Shown: positions 13,715-25,866 of the stretch, in pieces | How positions within the stretch are numbered: the first letter of the stretch is position 1 | How the letters are laid out: every line of letters begins with the position of its first letter | Assembly (NCBI GenBank): GCA_964059195.1 | Contig: CAXKWD010000006.1 | Location: 133,492,539-133,556,538 of the forward strand | Direction of reading: 5' to 3' | From: Ectobius pallidus | Taxonomy: Eukaryota > Arthropoda > Insecta > Blattodea > Ectobiidae | Length of the DNA: 64,000 nucleotides | Notes under the pieces: generated by a model | What the model was told of the DNA's origin: nothing | The model's database searches: none | The model's input: the letters and a program-made list of their open reading frames with translations, nothing else | Position numbers and translations under genes: made by a program

Positions 13715-13812
13715 GTACGCAAAAACTTTAGCGGACTCATCCAGTATTTCAGCCTCGGCTTTCGCCTCGGCCGCTATACTAGATTCGTCCGCTAAAGCGT
13801 TATTTTGCGTAC
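13715..13812. mobile_element. 98-bp palindromic MITE-like element
   Basis: The ends gtacgcaaaaactttagcgg and the reverse complement of ccgctaaagcg...ttttgcgtac match with a 4-nt indel. The centre carries gcctcggctttcgcctcggc. The whole unit can fold back on itself. No protein coding; superfamily unknown. Confidence 0.75.
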
Positions 13813-13911
13813 TTGATACATAAATAGCTATAAACGTACTTATATAGAGTAAGAGGCCGTGAATGTCCGCGTATTGAGTTGTTCACCAGGGAAGACGAGA
13901 GAGTATCTACA

Positions 13912-14645
13912 AACAGTGGGTAGTTTACAACCACCCTTCAGAGATTTTTTTTTTTAAGTTTCAAATAAAAGTTTTAGCTCTTGGCATAAGCACTCATGTA
14001 CAAAATTTAAAGGAAATCGTTAGAGCCGTTTTTGAGAAAATCGTGACAAACGTACATTTATTCGTTTAAAGCCTCCTTAAAAGTAAGGGAAAGTTGTCGC
14101 CACTCTTCATGTCACAGCCTCAAAAAGTACCTAACCCAAATACAAAATTTTGTATTTACACGAGGTCGTATTGCAAAGTGCGTGTATTCACAGTGGGTGG
14201 CTTATAACTACCCTTTAGAGAATTTTTCGAAAAAATGTTTCAAATAAAAGTTTTAGCTCTTAGTATAAGCAACCCATGTGCAAAATTTAAAGAAAATCGT
14301 TAGAGCCCTTTCAAGAAAATCGCGAAAAACGAAAAATTCTTCATGTAAAGTCCCCTTAAAAATAAGAGAAACTTGTCGCCAATCATATCCTCATATGTTC
14401 AGAAGGTACCTGACCCAGATACGAAATTTTGTTTTCATACGATTTTCCGTTTTGGAGCTACCCTGTTCACAGATATTCCACACACACACAGACACTGACA
14501 CACAGACATGTTTCCAAAAATAGTATTTTTGGATTCAGGGGGCCTTGAAACGTGTATATGTGTTAAAAACTCAGCTTTGAATTTGAGGGTCGAAAACAAT
14601 ACTTCCTCTACCTATAGTACCTATGGTACGGGCAGAGGAAGTAAT
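13912..14645 (+). repeat. Tandem pair of non-coding modules with box aaatcgttagagcc
   Basis: Two modules about 280 bp apart share cagtgggt(a/g)g, ttcaaataaaagttttagct, aaatcgttagagcc, aagtacct or aggtacct, and acaaaattttgt or acgaaattttgt. The second continues through a cacacacacacagacac run to the terminus acttcctctacc...gggcagaggaagt, itself an inverted pair (14607-14642). This arrangement resembles non-LTR tails, but the element is unclassified. Confidence 0.7.
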
Positions 14646-14711
14646 ATGAATGACATTTTGTTGCCCATAGTAACATGAAAACTATAATCTACTTATTGCT
14701 GTTAAAAACAG

Positions 14712-14935
14712 TCAGTTTAGCTCAGTCGTAACGAACACACCAAACCCAATTACAGGGAGGTGGTATAGGCCAATAGGGGAGAGGTCCTGGGTTCAAATCA
14801 AATTTCGTGGCCACCCAAATTTACCGTAGGCTCTTGTAATAACGCATTCATGCAGCATTTGCTTCAATTGTTCGGCTACATCTCAATGTATCCTGCATTT
14901 TTGCCTTCGAGAAGCATGCAAACCCCAAATTATTA
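14712..14935 (+). repeat. Probable tRNA-derived SINE with ATT tail
   Basis: tttagctcagtcgtaacg resembles an A-box and gtcctgggttcaaatca a B-box. A non-coding body follows and the element runs into an ATT microsatellite. No clear target duplication was seen. Confidence 0.55.
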
Positions 14936-14981
14936 TTAGGCCTATTGTTGTTGTTATTATTATCATTATTATTATCATCAC

Positions 14982-15021
<40 letters not shown>
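14936..15021. repeat. ATT/ATC microsatellite
   Basis: A run of TTATTATTATT with a few ATC and GTT interruptions, directly after the SINE body, probably grown from its tail. Confidence 0.9.
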
Positions 15022-16412
15022 TCACGGTAAAAACATTGAACATAAGGATCGACCCTCATGCTTTCTTTTCTAGAAACTGTACTTGTTAGTTTTACGAAAA
15101 TGTAATAAATAAAATTTAATTGTCTCTATAACTTCCTTTTTTTTGTTTTTTGTTTTGTTTGTTCTGCCCTTTTGACACGTATATGCGAGAAAGTTTGTGC
15201 AACATATTTTTGCACCGTTTAATTATTTTGTTGTGATAATCGCAATTAGTAACTTGCCATAGGCACGAAAACTGTTTGTAGCATTCGATCACTTCAAGAA
15301 CAAAATCTCGCCCCGACATGGCGCTGAAATTAGAATACACGTCTGCACTGGAGGACACCTGAAGACAGAATGAGGCTATTTAATCTTTAAGGCCCAACTA
15401 ATGGCAGATCATTTCAATAATTTTCATTTATTTGAATGTTACGAACGGTTAGAATAGTTGCAGAACTTATCTTTTTATATCAACATTTCTCTTTAGTATT
15501 TTTCACGAATTCTGCAGAGATTAATTATTCTTTAAAACGACAATCAGCAGCTTATTATGGAGCAGTTGTAAATTCCTGATTACAGCTCGACGAATTTTCT
15601 GAACTTTGCGTGTAAGGAAGTGTGCGTTCATGCGCCTTACTTGTATGGTGCTAACTTAGTTGTGTTAGCAACGCATGGATGTTAAGCACATTGTAGAACA
15701 CGACGCAGCTCTAGGGTTGCCTGCTGTAACGAAGTTACCTCGCTGTTTGTGGCGTTACCAATTCGCGTCACAGAAATACGCTATTAACACAGCTGTATTC
15801 AGCCTGACCTAAACGATGTTCTGGTATTTCAGACGAATAAAAGTAACCGTTATTTGTAACTAAATTTTTTCGTAGCAAGGGAATAAACCTGATGTGAATC
15901 GCCTAACTTCCTCTGACCAAATAAAGGTTTCGCCTCTCAATATAATTTAATAAGTTTTATATATGACATTCTCTTTAAGTAAATTGGTTGTAAAAATGAG
16001 AATGTTGTTAACACATTTTTTTTTTTTGTCTTGGCTTTAGCTGGCATGCCCCATTGCAGTACGCAGTACTACATGCCATAATTTACATATTTCAATTTAG
16101 TTTGTGCTTATTTGCACATTGTCTTACACACTTATTGTTGACTTATTCCCTATAGATACTTTTTAGATTATCACTTCACTTAACACTTATCAATATTACT
16201 TAACAATGTCTTCATAATGTTATTTATAGCTTATATTATTTTAACACATCTTATCGCATCCCCAAAGATACACAAAGATACTTTTATTTTAGAACAAAGA
16301 TGTTTTATTATTGTTGTTGGGTATCCTTAGTAGTTATTGGATTACTCGTAATATTCAAATAATATCGTATACTGTTAGTTGAAACTTGGGCTACTCAAAC
16401 CTAACACTAAAA
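15022..16412. other. Intergenic sequence, no gene seen
   Basis: Contains a block at about 15889-15930 (ctgatgtgaa...acttcctctg...ccaaataaa) that is a direct repeat of 12468-12512. No coding signal; the 80-codon minus frame near 15116-15358 has no recognisable content. Confidence 0.4.
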
Positions 16413-17180
16413 TACCGTATTTTACGGACTATAAATCGTTCCGGACCATAAGACGCACTTGAGTTTAGGATGAAAATTTAAAGGAAAAGAAATTTAATGT
16501 GATTCTAACAAATAAAATTAAAAGGAATAATATACTTCATTCCACACACATAGGCCTAGCTTATTAGTTAATGTCAGAGTATCCCAAGTGGCTTGTGCAT
16601 TTCATTTTATAAGTAAAATTGAGGGTATAAGGCGAATGTAGGCCTATTTGTTATTAATTATAATTGACCCTCAAAGGTAAAAACATGAAATTCATCAATT
16701 TAAAACCACCGTTGTACGAAAATCACTTCTGTACAGATGGGATCGCGTAAATTTTAACAACTAAACCGATTTTTAATAAAAGACTGAAAATACTTTTACA
16801 CCCCTCTAACCTTCATTTCAGCATACAGTAAGTGTAATGGGACAAGGTTGTTTACAAATCATTGCCTTCATTTAAACCACACGGTGGAGACAACTCCTTT
16901 CATGTAAAAGAACTTAACACTCACTTCTTTTGCATTGTATATCTGGCTTCCAGCTACCTTCATGTTACAATTGTGACAAGTGCACAGATGTACAGTCTGC
17001 GCCAAAATTTGTAACTATCTTATCGTTTACAACACTTTGTCTATAATTATAGTATTACATTCAATATTTACCATATAATTTAATTTTTTTTAGTGTACTT
17101 CGGACCATTAGACGCACTCAACTTTCAAGACAATGTTTTCAAGGAAAAATAGTGCGTCTTATGGTCCATAAAATACGGTA
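16413..17180. mobile_element. 768-bp non-autonomous TIR element
   Basis: The left end taccgtattttacggactat matches the right end read in reverse (taccgtattttatggaccat) and the match continues with degraded taagacgcac boxes. The box cggacca(t/t)(a/t)agacgcact also appears inverted near both ends (16440 and 17101). The interior has no transposase. The TA at the outermost positions could be the target duplication. TIRs of this type are widespread in animals; I do not assign a superfamily. Confidence 0.8.
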
Positions 17181-17378
17181 ATAATTTCGGGGTGGGGGTG
17201 GGTAGGGAACGGTTATACAAAGTTTAGCACCTGAAATAGGGGCCTGCCTGAAATGTTTTATGATAGGAAATTATGATCGATATAAAATAAATTCTATATA
17301 ATTTAGCATCATTAGCCTTATTTAATTAATTGACAGTATTAGTGGCAGTTTTAAATATTAATATATGTAAGTCATAAC

Positions 17379-18055
17379 TAGGGGCGGATTTCTATGACCT
17401 AAAAAATAGGATATATGCATGCATTTATGACCTAAAAACATTAAAATATGGCCAATAAAATTTAAAATATGACTTTACCACTTGCACATTATGTATATTT
17501 TTTAAAGTTTCATTACAATTCATTTTATTAAAATACAATATTAATTATTTAAAATATCTGTAAATTCTCAAAAAGTATCAGTATAATGCAAAATTTACAA
17601 AATATGATATGAAACTTCAAAATTTCTTTAATATGCACAAATATGTCAAAAATATGACCTAAATATGAGGGACTCATACATGATGTCATCGAAGGGAAGA
17701 TCAAAGGAACTGCTCGAAGTGGAAGGAGAAGAATACAACATCTGGATGACATGAAAGATGGGAGGAGATACAGCAGATTGAAGGACGAAGCTGGAGATAG
17801 GGAACACTGGCGTCAGAAATTCTCCGTACGAAGACATGGACCTGCCACTAGGCAGAATACTAAATAATAATAATAAATATGCATGTTCATACTAAATATG
17901 CTACAATAGTTGAAAATTTCCTAAATATGCAGTTATATGCACAATAAAACCCGTTCCATTTTCACCAGGATGCTTGGAATCGGGTTTAAATTAGTCGGAA
18001 ACCTGAAATAATGCAAAGGGGAAAAATATGACATGTCATAGAAATCCGCCCCCTA
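17379..18055. mobile_element. hAT-like non-autonomous element with 8-bp target duplication
   Basis: The terminal inverted repeats taggggcggatttctatgac (left) and tagggggcggatttctatga (right, reverse complement) are flanked by the exact 8-bp duplication gtcataac at 17371-17378 and 18056-18063. The interior is AT-rich with repeated tatgacctaaa, has no transposase, and is interrupted by a LINE tail at 17668-17874. The 8-bp duplication and short TIR fit the hAT superfamily. Confidence 0.88.
17668..17874 (+). mobile_element. 5'-truncated LINE 3' end, nested in the hAT element
   Basis: Encodes the extreme C-terminus of a non-LTR retrotransposon ORF2 in one frame: an IHDVIEGKIKG start, then RRRIQHLDDMKDG, LKDEAGDREHWRQ and RRHGPAT, followed by a stop and a (TAA)n tail. 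The 7-bp sequence aaatatg flanks both sides (17661-17667 and 17875-17881) and is a likely target-site duplication. It is a paralogue of the LINE at 37080-40830 and shows what that locus looked like before the large insertion. Confidence 0.88.
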
Positions 18056-19884
18056 GTCATAACATATGTCAACACTAAGACCGTTGTACTTCCACGTTTC
18101 CGAAATCAATTTATAGGTTTGGTCTACAAGATGGATTTTTTTTTTTCTGGTAGGTGACCTTTTTTGTAGTTCAAATACATTTGAACTGGATGTAGCGATG
18201 CGAAGCTCGGGGCGTGAAGGAAATCAGCGGCGCAAACAGCATTAGGTGATGGAAGCAAACCACTTTGCTCAATTGTTACTCCCTAGGGAGGTTTTAGTGA
18301 TTTCTCCTTGCCACTCCATTTTCCGATCTGTCCGATCGAGCATGGTGAGCATTTTTTGTAAGTTCTATTGGATAATGCCATGGTTTGGATTCCATTATTT
18401 ACAAGGATGTCTTTTCACAGAGGTAAACAAGGCGAAGAATGCAGCACTGGAGCACCTATTGTGATGGGAATATAGATTTATTAAATTAGTGAATTAGAAG
18501 ATTTGAAAATAAAAACCTCAATTTATACAGATTATTTTTTGGCTTATGAGATACAGAATTTGTGCAAGTTTTCTTTGTGTATTATTAATTTTCCCGATCT
18601 TTGTAATATTAAATGCATAGCTTTTAGAAAAGAGCTTTAAAAATATATTACAAAGACATTGCTAACATTTTAACAAATCTACACAACTACGAAATTAGTG
18701 GTAAATACTTTGCAGTTTCAAGTAGAAATTGTTGTGAAAATGTAACTAAAATAAATGATTAAGAATTAAAAAGTTATTCATACAGATTTTGGCTACAAAG
18801 TAAGGAATTAATTGGAAAGGTGAAGTCAGACTGAAAAATTCAATACCATAGCCGGGAATTGAACCAGGATTTGGTTGCAATAACACAACAGGAAAAAAAG
18901 TTGCCGTTTGAAGTACTGTATCCTAAAATACACAGAAACTCTTAGTAAGATATCTTTAAATTATATTTAAGAAATACATTATATTTTATCTATATTTACA
19001 TAATTACTTATTTGATTTTTAATTTATTTAGTTCAGTTCAGTGCGAAAATTCTGTCGGCTGATAAATTCCCTGTAATTACCATTTTAATGGAATATTAAA
19101 TTAATGCACATCCCTATGCATGATATTTCTAGTCAAGGAAATATGGATTTTATTTTTTCATTAAATGTGTTGGCTGAATTCCCAGTACTAAGTAAGGTCG
19201 GTAGATTACCGTTTATACATATGATCTTCAAATATTTATTTTGAAATTTTCTCTTTAGAATCCGAACCTCAGGTTATATTTGTTGCGACTATTTAACAAA
19301 TACGTACAGAATTTAAGACCATGCAATGAATAATTAAAGCCACAAAATTGAGTAACTCTCATCGGCTTACATTGTTATTTGTGTCATTGTAAGCCATGAA
19401 CCATTGATATATTATGCGAGCCGCTATTAATAACACTGTTCCTTATGGAAACCAGTTATTTTATTTTCAGATTGAACTCTTTGCTACTTCTAATAGTAGA
19501 GGTATTTGATCTTGCTAACTGGATGAACTATTATTTAATACACAGTTATTAAAATTAAATAATGATGGAGTCCCTCATCTTTAGATATTATGAATGGGTA
19601 GGAAATAGGAAGATGTTGGTTGATGTTGCGATTAAGTTTACTCTAATTTGTTCAGGTCAAAGAAGCAATATAGTTATTTTTGGTACAAGGTTTTAGAAAA
19701 AGATTTTAAATTTGCAAATAGGTATGTTTGAAATTTTACACATGCTTATACTTCACTGGTGACTGATTCATGGGCTAAATAGTTAATGTAAGCTCATATT
19801 CTTGGTAACAATGATTTATTTCCCCTTTCCCTATTATGTGAATTCTTTTATTTTAACTCTCATGTTGTGAACTTAAGAATAAAA
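18056..19884. other. Intergenic sequence
   Basis: Nothing coding is supported. A fragment at about 18848-18872 (gccgggaattgaaccagg) looks like a B-box read on the minus strand, but no SINE body could be traced. Confidence 0.4.
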
Positions 19885-19886
19885 TA

Positions 19887-20578
19887 CGAGGGAGAATCAA
19901 ATGAAAACAGCAATTATTTTTTTCCACTGTTTTACTGCAGGAAGAATGTTTGCTTGTGCATTATTTTTTCCACATAGTCCCCTCCCAGTTCAATGCACTT
20001 ACGCCATCTGATAGGAAGTGCTTCGATACCGCGTGAGAAAAATTCTTTTGGTTGACGCTGTAGCCACTCGTGCACCGCCTATTGGACGTCTTCATCAAAC
20101 TTGAACTGCTGCTCTCCAAGGTGCTCCTTTAATGAACCAAAGATGTGGAAGTCTGATGGTGCCAAAGCGAAGGGGATTGCTGAGTGCAGACGTTTTGCTT
20201 CAACATGATAATCCCCGTCCTCATGCTGCTTGTGCAATCATGAAAACCATCGATGACATTCGCTTCAAGTGCTTCCCACATCCGCCATACTCGCCAGATT
20301 TGTCACCATCAGATTTCCACATCTTTTGTTCATTAAAGGAGCACCCTGGAGGGCAGAAGTTCAAGTCTGATGAAGACGTCCAATAGGCAGTCCACGAGTG
20401 GCTACAGCGTTAACCAAAATAATTTTTCTCACGCGGTAACAAAGCACTTCCTATCCGATAGCGCAAGTGCACTGAACTGGGAGGGGACTATGTGGAAAAA
20501 TAATGTACAAGCAAGCATTCTTCCTGCAGTAAAATAGTGTAAAATAATTAATTGCGGCTTTAATTTGGTTCTCTCTCC
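19887..20578 (+). mobile_element. Mariner-derived foldback element
   Basis: TA dinucleotides flank both ends (19885-19886 and 20579-20580). The right half reads as the C-terminal third of a mariner transposase: RRGLLSADVLLQHDN, PHPPYSPDLSPSDFHIF, KFKSDEDV, then a stop where the family continues, and later GDYVEK. The spacing from the Asp of HDN to the Asp of PSDFH is 34 residues, the D34D signature. The left part (19887-20165) is an inverted copy of the right end (20305-20578), so the element is a long palindrome around a roughly 140-bp centre. The N-terminal half and the first catalytic Asp are absent. It cannot encode a functional transposase. Confidence 0.88.
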
Positions 20579-20580
20579 TA

Positions 20581-21552
20581 TATCCGCTAAATTATAGCGT
20601 ACGTAAATAGAAGAAAGTTGCTCGTCGGTTAGGTTACTAGCACTAGGTGCAGGAAGATCAGCTTCCACCATGAAAGCATGAAATGGAAAAGGGTGAAAAA
20701 ACACTCCCGTGGAAAATATTAATGAATTGTCTAAAATACTTGTTGTATAGAATGTACTGAACCACATTTTTATGTAGACTATTGTTATTTAATCAAATAC
20801 TGTTTCTAGTTGTGTGATTTCATTTTAAGGCATCTTCAGTACTTGGTTAGTTTCAAATCCATTCTAGACAATTGATTTCAAAGTAAGTTTTCCATTCACT
20901 GTTCGCCTACGCCGTACATCAAAGCTGCTCTGAACGAAATTGGATTGTATTAAATTTTATTGTAACTAAATTAAATCTTAATGAATATGAGCATTATATT
21001 ATCTCTGTTCATCTCTCTTATCCTGTGATTCTATTTTGAATCTAAATATAATTACACGCTGATATTGTCCATGGAATTCTTCACAGGCGGCGTATATTGT
21101 CATTTGTCCTTTGTCCCATAATATTTCGCTCATTTAGTTCAACAATAAGTTGCTGTTCCTCAGGAGACGTCCAATAAATTTCACTTTTCTCTTTTCTTCT
21201 TCACTTTAATTAAATTCCTTCTGTAGCTTATTTCCTGGAAAATCTCAGTCACGATTTTCCTATCCATTTAGCTTAGATCTGATCATTACACTAGCCACGT
21301 TTACAGTCGAGTAATTTTCTTTTCCTCTGTGTTCTCTAAACGTAGTAGTGATAAGGTGGATCTGAGAACTAAATATGACATCTTCATACTGTTGAATTTC
21401 TAGTATGTTGAATAATTTAAGGATGAAAGACCTATAACATAAGGAATTTACGAAAGAAAGTACATATTCTGTTTGGACAGTGTTGTAGAAAAACTATTTT
21501 AAACCTGTTATGGAGGCTGGAATTAACGCAACACATCTTTTACTATCATGTT
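20581..21552. other. Intergenic sequence, no gene seen
   Basis: Open frames here are short. The 112-codon minus frame at 20429-20767 is largely the reverse strand of the mariner arm plus unique DNA. Confidence 0.4.
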
Positions 21553-21775
21553 ACTTAAACGTCGCTCTCAGCGGTGCAGAGATAGTGGATCCAAAGGTCG
21601 CGGTTCAAACCCGGCTGGGGTAGATGGATTCTTGAAGACATAAAGGACTATAAACCGTGGATCCCGTGTCGTGGATTTACAACGCACTAAAGAACGCCAA
21701 GCTTAAATTACAGCGTCTGGTCCAAATATCCCGGCCCAGTTCGTCGAAGTGATACATTTCCAAGACTATTTATTT
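21553..21775 (+). repeat. tRNA-derived SINE
   Basis: A clear B-box (gcggttcaaacccggc) follows a tRNA-like 5' part (ctcagcggtgcagagatagt). The body contains ggatcccgtgtcgtggattt. No open frame. The 3' border is taken where AT-rich DNA resumes. Confidence 0.65.
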
Positions 21776-21840
21776 ATCAAATTTTAAATTCCAGTTTGCT
21801 TTCATTTTGATTTATAAACATCTAATAGAAGTTATATTTT

Positions 21841-22075
21841 TCTGAGGCGGAGAGGTCTGGGACGGGGTGCACTCAGCCTTGTGAATCAAATTGAGGGGCT
21901 ATTTGATAGAGAAATAACGGCTCCGGTCATGGAAACCACCATTAACTCCCGTGGGTGGCGGCATGCTGACCACTTGTCCCCCAATCCTGCCATCTGCCTA
22001 TGGTAGATGACGCAGCGGTCGGGTGGTAGGCCTTGTCCCTTCAGGGATGAACGCCACGGAGTAATTTAGTTTAAT
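21841..22075 (+). repeat. SINE body fragment shared with 57716-57962
   Basis: The blocks tctgaggcggagaggtctgg, gggacggggtgcactcagcc, ggctccggtcat and cggcatgctgaccac occur in the same order in the reverse complement of 57716-57962, which has a tRNA-like head. This copy lacks that head, so it is a truncated member of the same family. Confidence 0.75.
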
Positions 22076-22282
22076 AGAAACCGTGTAACTCTGAAATTTA
22101 ACTTCATGGGCTCTGAATTCCTACGTCTAATTCTTCGGATGTGTCTCGTATACTATGCTTCAAACCTATTCAATGTACCGGAATAATACAGGGCATACAT
22201 TCTGTGGTAAGAAAAAGTCTTGTAGAATCTAGTTGTACTGGAAATTAATTCAAACGCGCTGAATTTTACATTTGCGTAGATT

Positions 22283-22687
22283 CTATACGGCGCACGGTTT
22301 TAGAAGGTATATGAGCTGAACCAATGCGTGCTTGCGACAGCTGAACTGCTGCCAAGTGTTGCGTTCTGAGCGAGGAAGTCGCGGAGATAGAGGTAAGAAA
22401 GTACGTCGCTTTATTTCTGACACGATAACTTGAGAACCTTACGGTGCAGAAATGTGGCGTTTCGATAGGCTGCTTCAAAATTTCTTGACGCTTATAACTA
22501 AAGCATTTTAAATGACTAATTTCCAACAGTATTTTTGAGCACATTAAAAATAGGAAAGTCTGTTTCTCACGCCTGTGCCGTGGGTTTCCGAACTAGGCAA
22601 CAGCGCACGACTATGATAGCTTAGTCGCGCTAAGCGAACTCTTCCTAGTTCCGCCTCATATGCCTTCTAAAACCATGCTTCGTATAG
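22283..22687. mobile_element. 405-bp TIR element (MITE)
   Basis: The left end ctatacggcgcacggtttta continues into gaaggtatatgag, and the right end in reverse complement is ctatacgaagcatggtttta, then gaaggcatatgag. That is about 33 bp of inverted repeat with four mismatches. The interior has no transposase; the 92-codon minus frame across it has no recognisable content. Confidence 0.8.
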
Positions 22688-23078
22688 TATGGATTATGAT
22701 CACGCATATAAAGATAAAAGTGACATCATTACGTAAATAATAGTAATTTCAATAAATATAATATCAGTAATACCATTAGAGATCTGGCCCAGCTTCTACA
22801 CGACGAAGGCCATGACGAGCAGAACATGGACAGGAACCAACCAAGAACTCCGACGCCTGGTAAACTCGTTAGCAGTGCATGGTTACCACCATAAAATATG
22901 TAAAACTAAGAGTTATCACGACCCTGACAGCAACTGTGTATGCGAACTGTGCGATCAACTTTGTGAGAGATATCACGTCGTCACGTGCAAACAAAGGCAT
23001 AAGAACCTAGTGGAGTTTCGTAAGATGTAAGATGTTATAACTTAAAAAAAAAAACTTGCACAATTTGTACGCATTTCT
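22688..23078. other. Sequence with a short unrecognised open frame
   Basis: An ATG-started plus frame at 22812-23030 encodes 72 residues with a Cys pair arrangement (CVCELCDQLC) and basic ends. It has no recognised family and an A-rich tract follows it. It could be a decayed transposon or retroelement fragment; coding status unproven. Confidence 0.3.
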
Positions 23079-23126
23079 ATTGATGATGATGATGATGATG
23101 ATGATAATAATAATAATAATAATAAT
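23079..23126. repeat. GAT/AAT microsatellite
   Basis: Consecutive GAT repeats pass into AAT repeats. Confidence 0.9.
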
Positions 23127-23871
23127 ACAGTACGGTAACAATAACAAAATAGCCCCTTACTGGTATTGCAGGTACAGCAGTACGTTACTAATTAATTATA
23201 GGGTTCACCTTTCCCAAAAATAAAGCACCTGATATCATTCTTTACATCATAAATAAGTTTCTTACTTAAAAAAAAAAAACAATTATTAGGCTAGACATAG
23301 GCGTCCATTCAATTCGTTCTTAACGATTATATCTCGAACCGCTATAAACTTCCAACCGTAGCAGAACTGTATTCTCATGGAAATAAATGAAAGCAAAAAA
23401 ATGATTCTGAGCTTTGTTTCCACGGCAGTAAAATGGATTTATTACCTGAATAAAACGTAGAATATTCCTTTTGTTCTCACAAGTTTTAAAATGGGTATCC
23501 TTAAAAATTCCATCCCCTGAGCTAAATCTTACGAGAAATGCCTTTGGTAGACTTTATTTTCTGCTGAAAAGGCTCGTCTCTTCTAATGGTATCAGCGGCG
23601 ATATGATGAAGTTCTTCCCAAGCGACGACAAGAAATCTTTTTCGAAGTTGAAAGAGTGTTGCCATTTTCAAACAACTATTCCCCGCAGGCAACGTATTCA
23701 CAATTCCTCCCAATAGTATCTCCTTATCTCACTTCTGGATTCTCTTTATGTCTTTCTTCGTGTACTCCAGGCAGCTTGTGTGTGTGAGTATGTATATACT
23801 GGGAAGTGATGTAGGCCTACATTGTATCAGAAAGAATGCATATTTATTGATAAATTACATCTCGTAACAAT
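23127..23871. other. Intergenic sequence, no gene seen
   Basis: The short opposed frames at 23471-23716 have no recognisable content. Confidence 0.35.
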
Positions 23872-23887
23872 AAACATACAATCTGAA

Positions 23888-24373
23888 CTTACTTACTTAC
23901 TCAATGGCAATAGACAATTCCTCAGCAAGCTAAAGGAATATTATCTATTTTATGGAACCCGAATGTTTAATGCCACGCTTACCTGAGCCCGCCTTCAACC
24001 CTATTCTGTGCTAACTCCATCCAATCATCCCTCGCAAATCCTACTTTCCTTAAATCTATCCTAATATTGTCCTCCCACCTACGTCTGTCTTCCCTTCGGG
24101 TCTCCCAGTCAATACGTTTTGAGATATGTCTTTCCTCCCCCATGCACGCAACATGCCCAGCCCATTTCATCCTCCGTGATTTAATTACCCTTCCCTACTA
24201 TATCTGGTGAAGAGTACAGGTCATGAAGCTCGTCGTTATACAGTTTTTTTCCAGGCTCCATTTTCATCTCTCTTAGGCCCAAATATTTTCCTAAGCACAA
24301 CTCAGATAATGTTATTCCCGACCAGTATGTGGCCATGTCTCACATCCATATAATACAACCGGCAGGATAATAG
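23888..24373 (-). mobile_element. 5'-truncated LINE fragment with 16-bp target duplication
   Basis: The identical 16-mer aaacatacaatctgaa lies at 23872-23887 and 24374-24389, an exact target-site duplication. On the minus strand the insert reads LYGCETW (a hallmark near the C-terminus of many non-LTR ORF2 proteins), then MKWAGHVACMGEER, RRWEDNIRIDLRKVG and DDWMELAQNR, then a 3' UTR and a (GTAA)n tail. Frames are broken by small indels. 55451-55969 is a second copy. Confidence 0.92.
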
Positions 24374-24389
24374 AAACATACAATCTGAA

Positions 24390-24823
24390 AAAGGTCTAAA
24401 TTTCACATAATAAAAAGGTACTTGTATAACATTATTTTCCTACGCTTCTTTGCATTTCATTTGTATATTCTACATTTTGTGCTGGAAGACCAGATGGAAC
24501 ATTCAGGGGTTTCTCTACATCCTGAATCACTTTATCTGCTTCTCTCAAAAGAATTCCTACTGACTCGAATTTATTTATGGAATCACAGAGCAAACAGAGA
24601 TTTGCGGAAATGTGTGCCGAGTCATTGCTTAATACTGTGTCACTTAAAAGTTCTTGAAGTATTTTGATTGAACTACCATATTCGCTCTTCAGCTCATTTA
24701 ATAGGTTGGATGGCGACTTGTTAAATATATTTCTTTAAAAAAGACTGCTTTTATGTGATTTGTACGAGTATCCGAAAAATGTATTTACATAAAATATCAG
24801 AATGTATGTATTTTTATGTTAAA
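24390..24823. other. No gene supported
   Basis: An 81-codon plus frame (24422-24667) has no recognisable domain. Nothing else was seen. Confidence 0.3.
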
Positions 24824-25506
24824 TCTCTATATATATAAAAGGCTTTGTCCTGACTGACTGAATGACTGAATGACAGGAATCAACGTACAGCCTAAACTAT
24901 AACAGGTAGAGACTTGGAATTTTGACAGTGCCTTCGTTTCCTAATGTAGATGCTCACTAAGAAAGGATTTTGAAATATTCTGATTCTAAATGCCAAAATT
25001 GAGTGAAAAACGGGCAGAAAACGTGCATTTTTTGCGTTTCCGAAGCGTAATATATTTCAATGTCAAATCAATTACAGCTGGCTTTGGCTATTTTTGTCAA
25101 ACCTTGGAAATGAAACTTTCGCGATCGCTCGAATGTTGTAGCTCACGCTGGTCGATTCATTTGTTTTTAATGTCAAGGCACGCATACATATGAAATTTTC
25201 AACCTAATCCCGAAGAGGATTCTTCTTCTTCTTCTTATTATTATTATTATTATTATTATAAGTGGGATAATCAACATAGGCCTAAATATGGTCAAACGTT
25301 GTTCGATTTGGACGAAACTCACTGTACAGGGGTTTTCTGGGGCAAGGACCTCGAATCTGAGGACGCTTTTACCAGACGATACTATCTAATCGTGGTATGT
25401 AGTCCACGTGATTTAGGAGTTAATAAATATAATGATATAACTATTATGCTCTTGATTTTTAATTTTTGAAATAATTATCGCGGGCGAAGCCGCGGGCACA
25501 TGCTAG
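24824..25506 (+). mobile_element. Non-autonomous Helitron
   Basis: Starts with TC after an A (tctctatatatataaaagg) and ends in CTAG before a T. A GC-rich hairpin, cgcgggcgaagccgcg, lies about 11 nt upstream of the end. These are the standard Helitron termini (5'-TC, 3' hairpin, CTRR, insertion between A and T). There is no Rep/helicase coding. It carries an internal TTC/ATT microsatellite at about 25220-25260. The body (caaacgttgttcgatttgga and later blocks) recurs in three tandem copies at 61829-63726. Confidence 0.9.
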
Positions 25507-25800
25507 TAAAATATAAAGTAATGCTCCTGTATGAATATCCAGGATATTAAACTCAGTTTCAAGTTTCTATTACGACGCGAACAAAATATGTATTTACCTA
25601 AGAATCCGAGCCCTAGTCATAATAATATTTCTTTTAAAAAAGTCTAAATTTAATTAACTGTTTCGATTACCACGAGAAAATGCATATTATATGTCACAAT
25701 GAAAAATTAAAAGATTTTAATGATAAGTAAAGAACTCACGATTGTGCGATGCTATACAATATTAAAATATTTTTATATTTGGTACTAGTAATCACTAATA

Positions 25801-25866
25801 TGGAAGGATGCCATTAGCCTCAGAACGGGGCAGCAATGACCCATCCTTGTAAGGAAGAAGAAGAAG
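25801..25866 (+). mobile_element. 66-bp retrotransposed fragment with 11-bp target duplication
   Basis: aatcactaata occurs exactly at 25790-25800 and 25867-25877. Between them is ggaaggatgcc...ccatccttgtaagg followed by a (GAA)n tail. This has the form of a very short 5'-truncated retroelement copy; the source family is unknown. Confidence 0.75.

Noticed and set aside
20429..20767. 112-codon minus open frame
   Set aside because: Mostly the antisense of the mariner right arm joined to unique DNA.
22812..23030. Small zinc-finger gene
   Set aside because: Cys spacing does not match a known finger and flanks show no gene signals; listed only as unrecognised.
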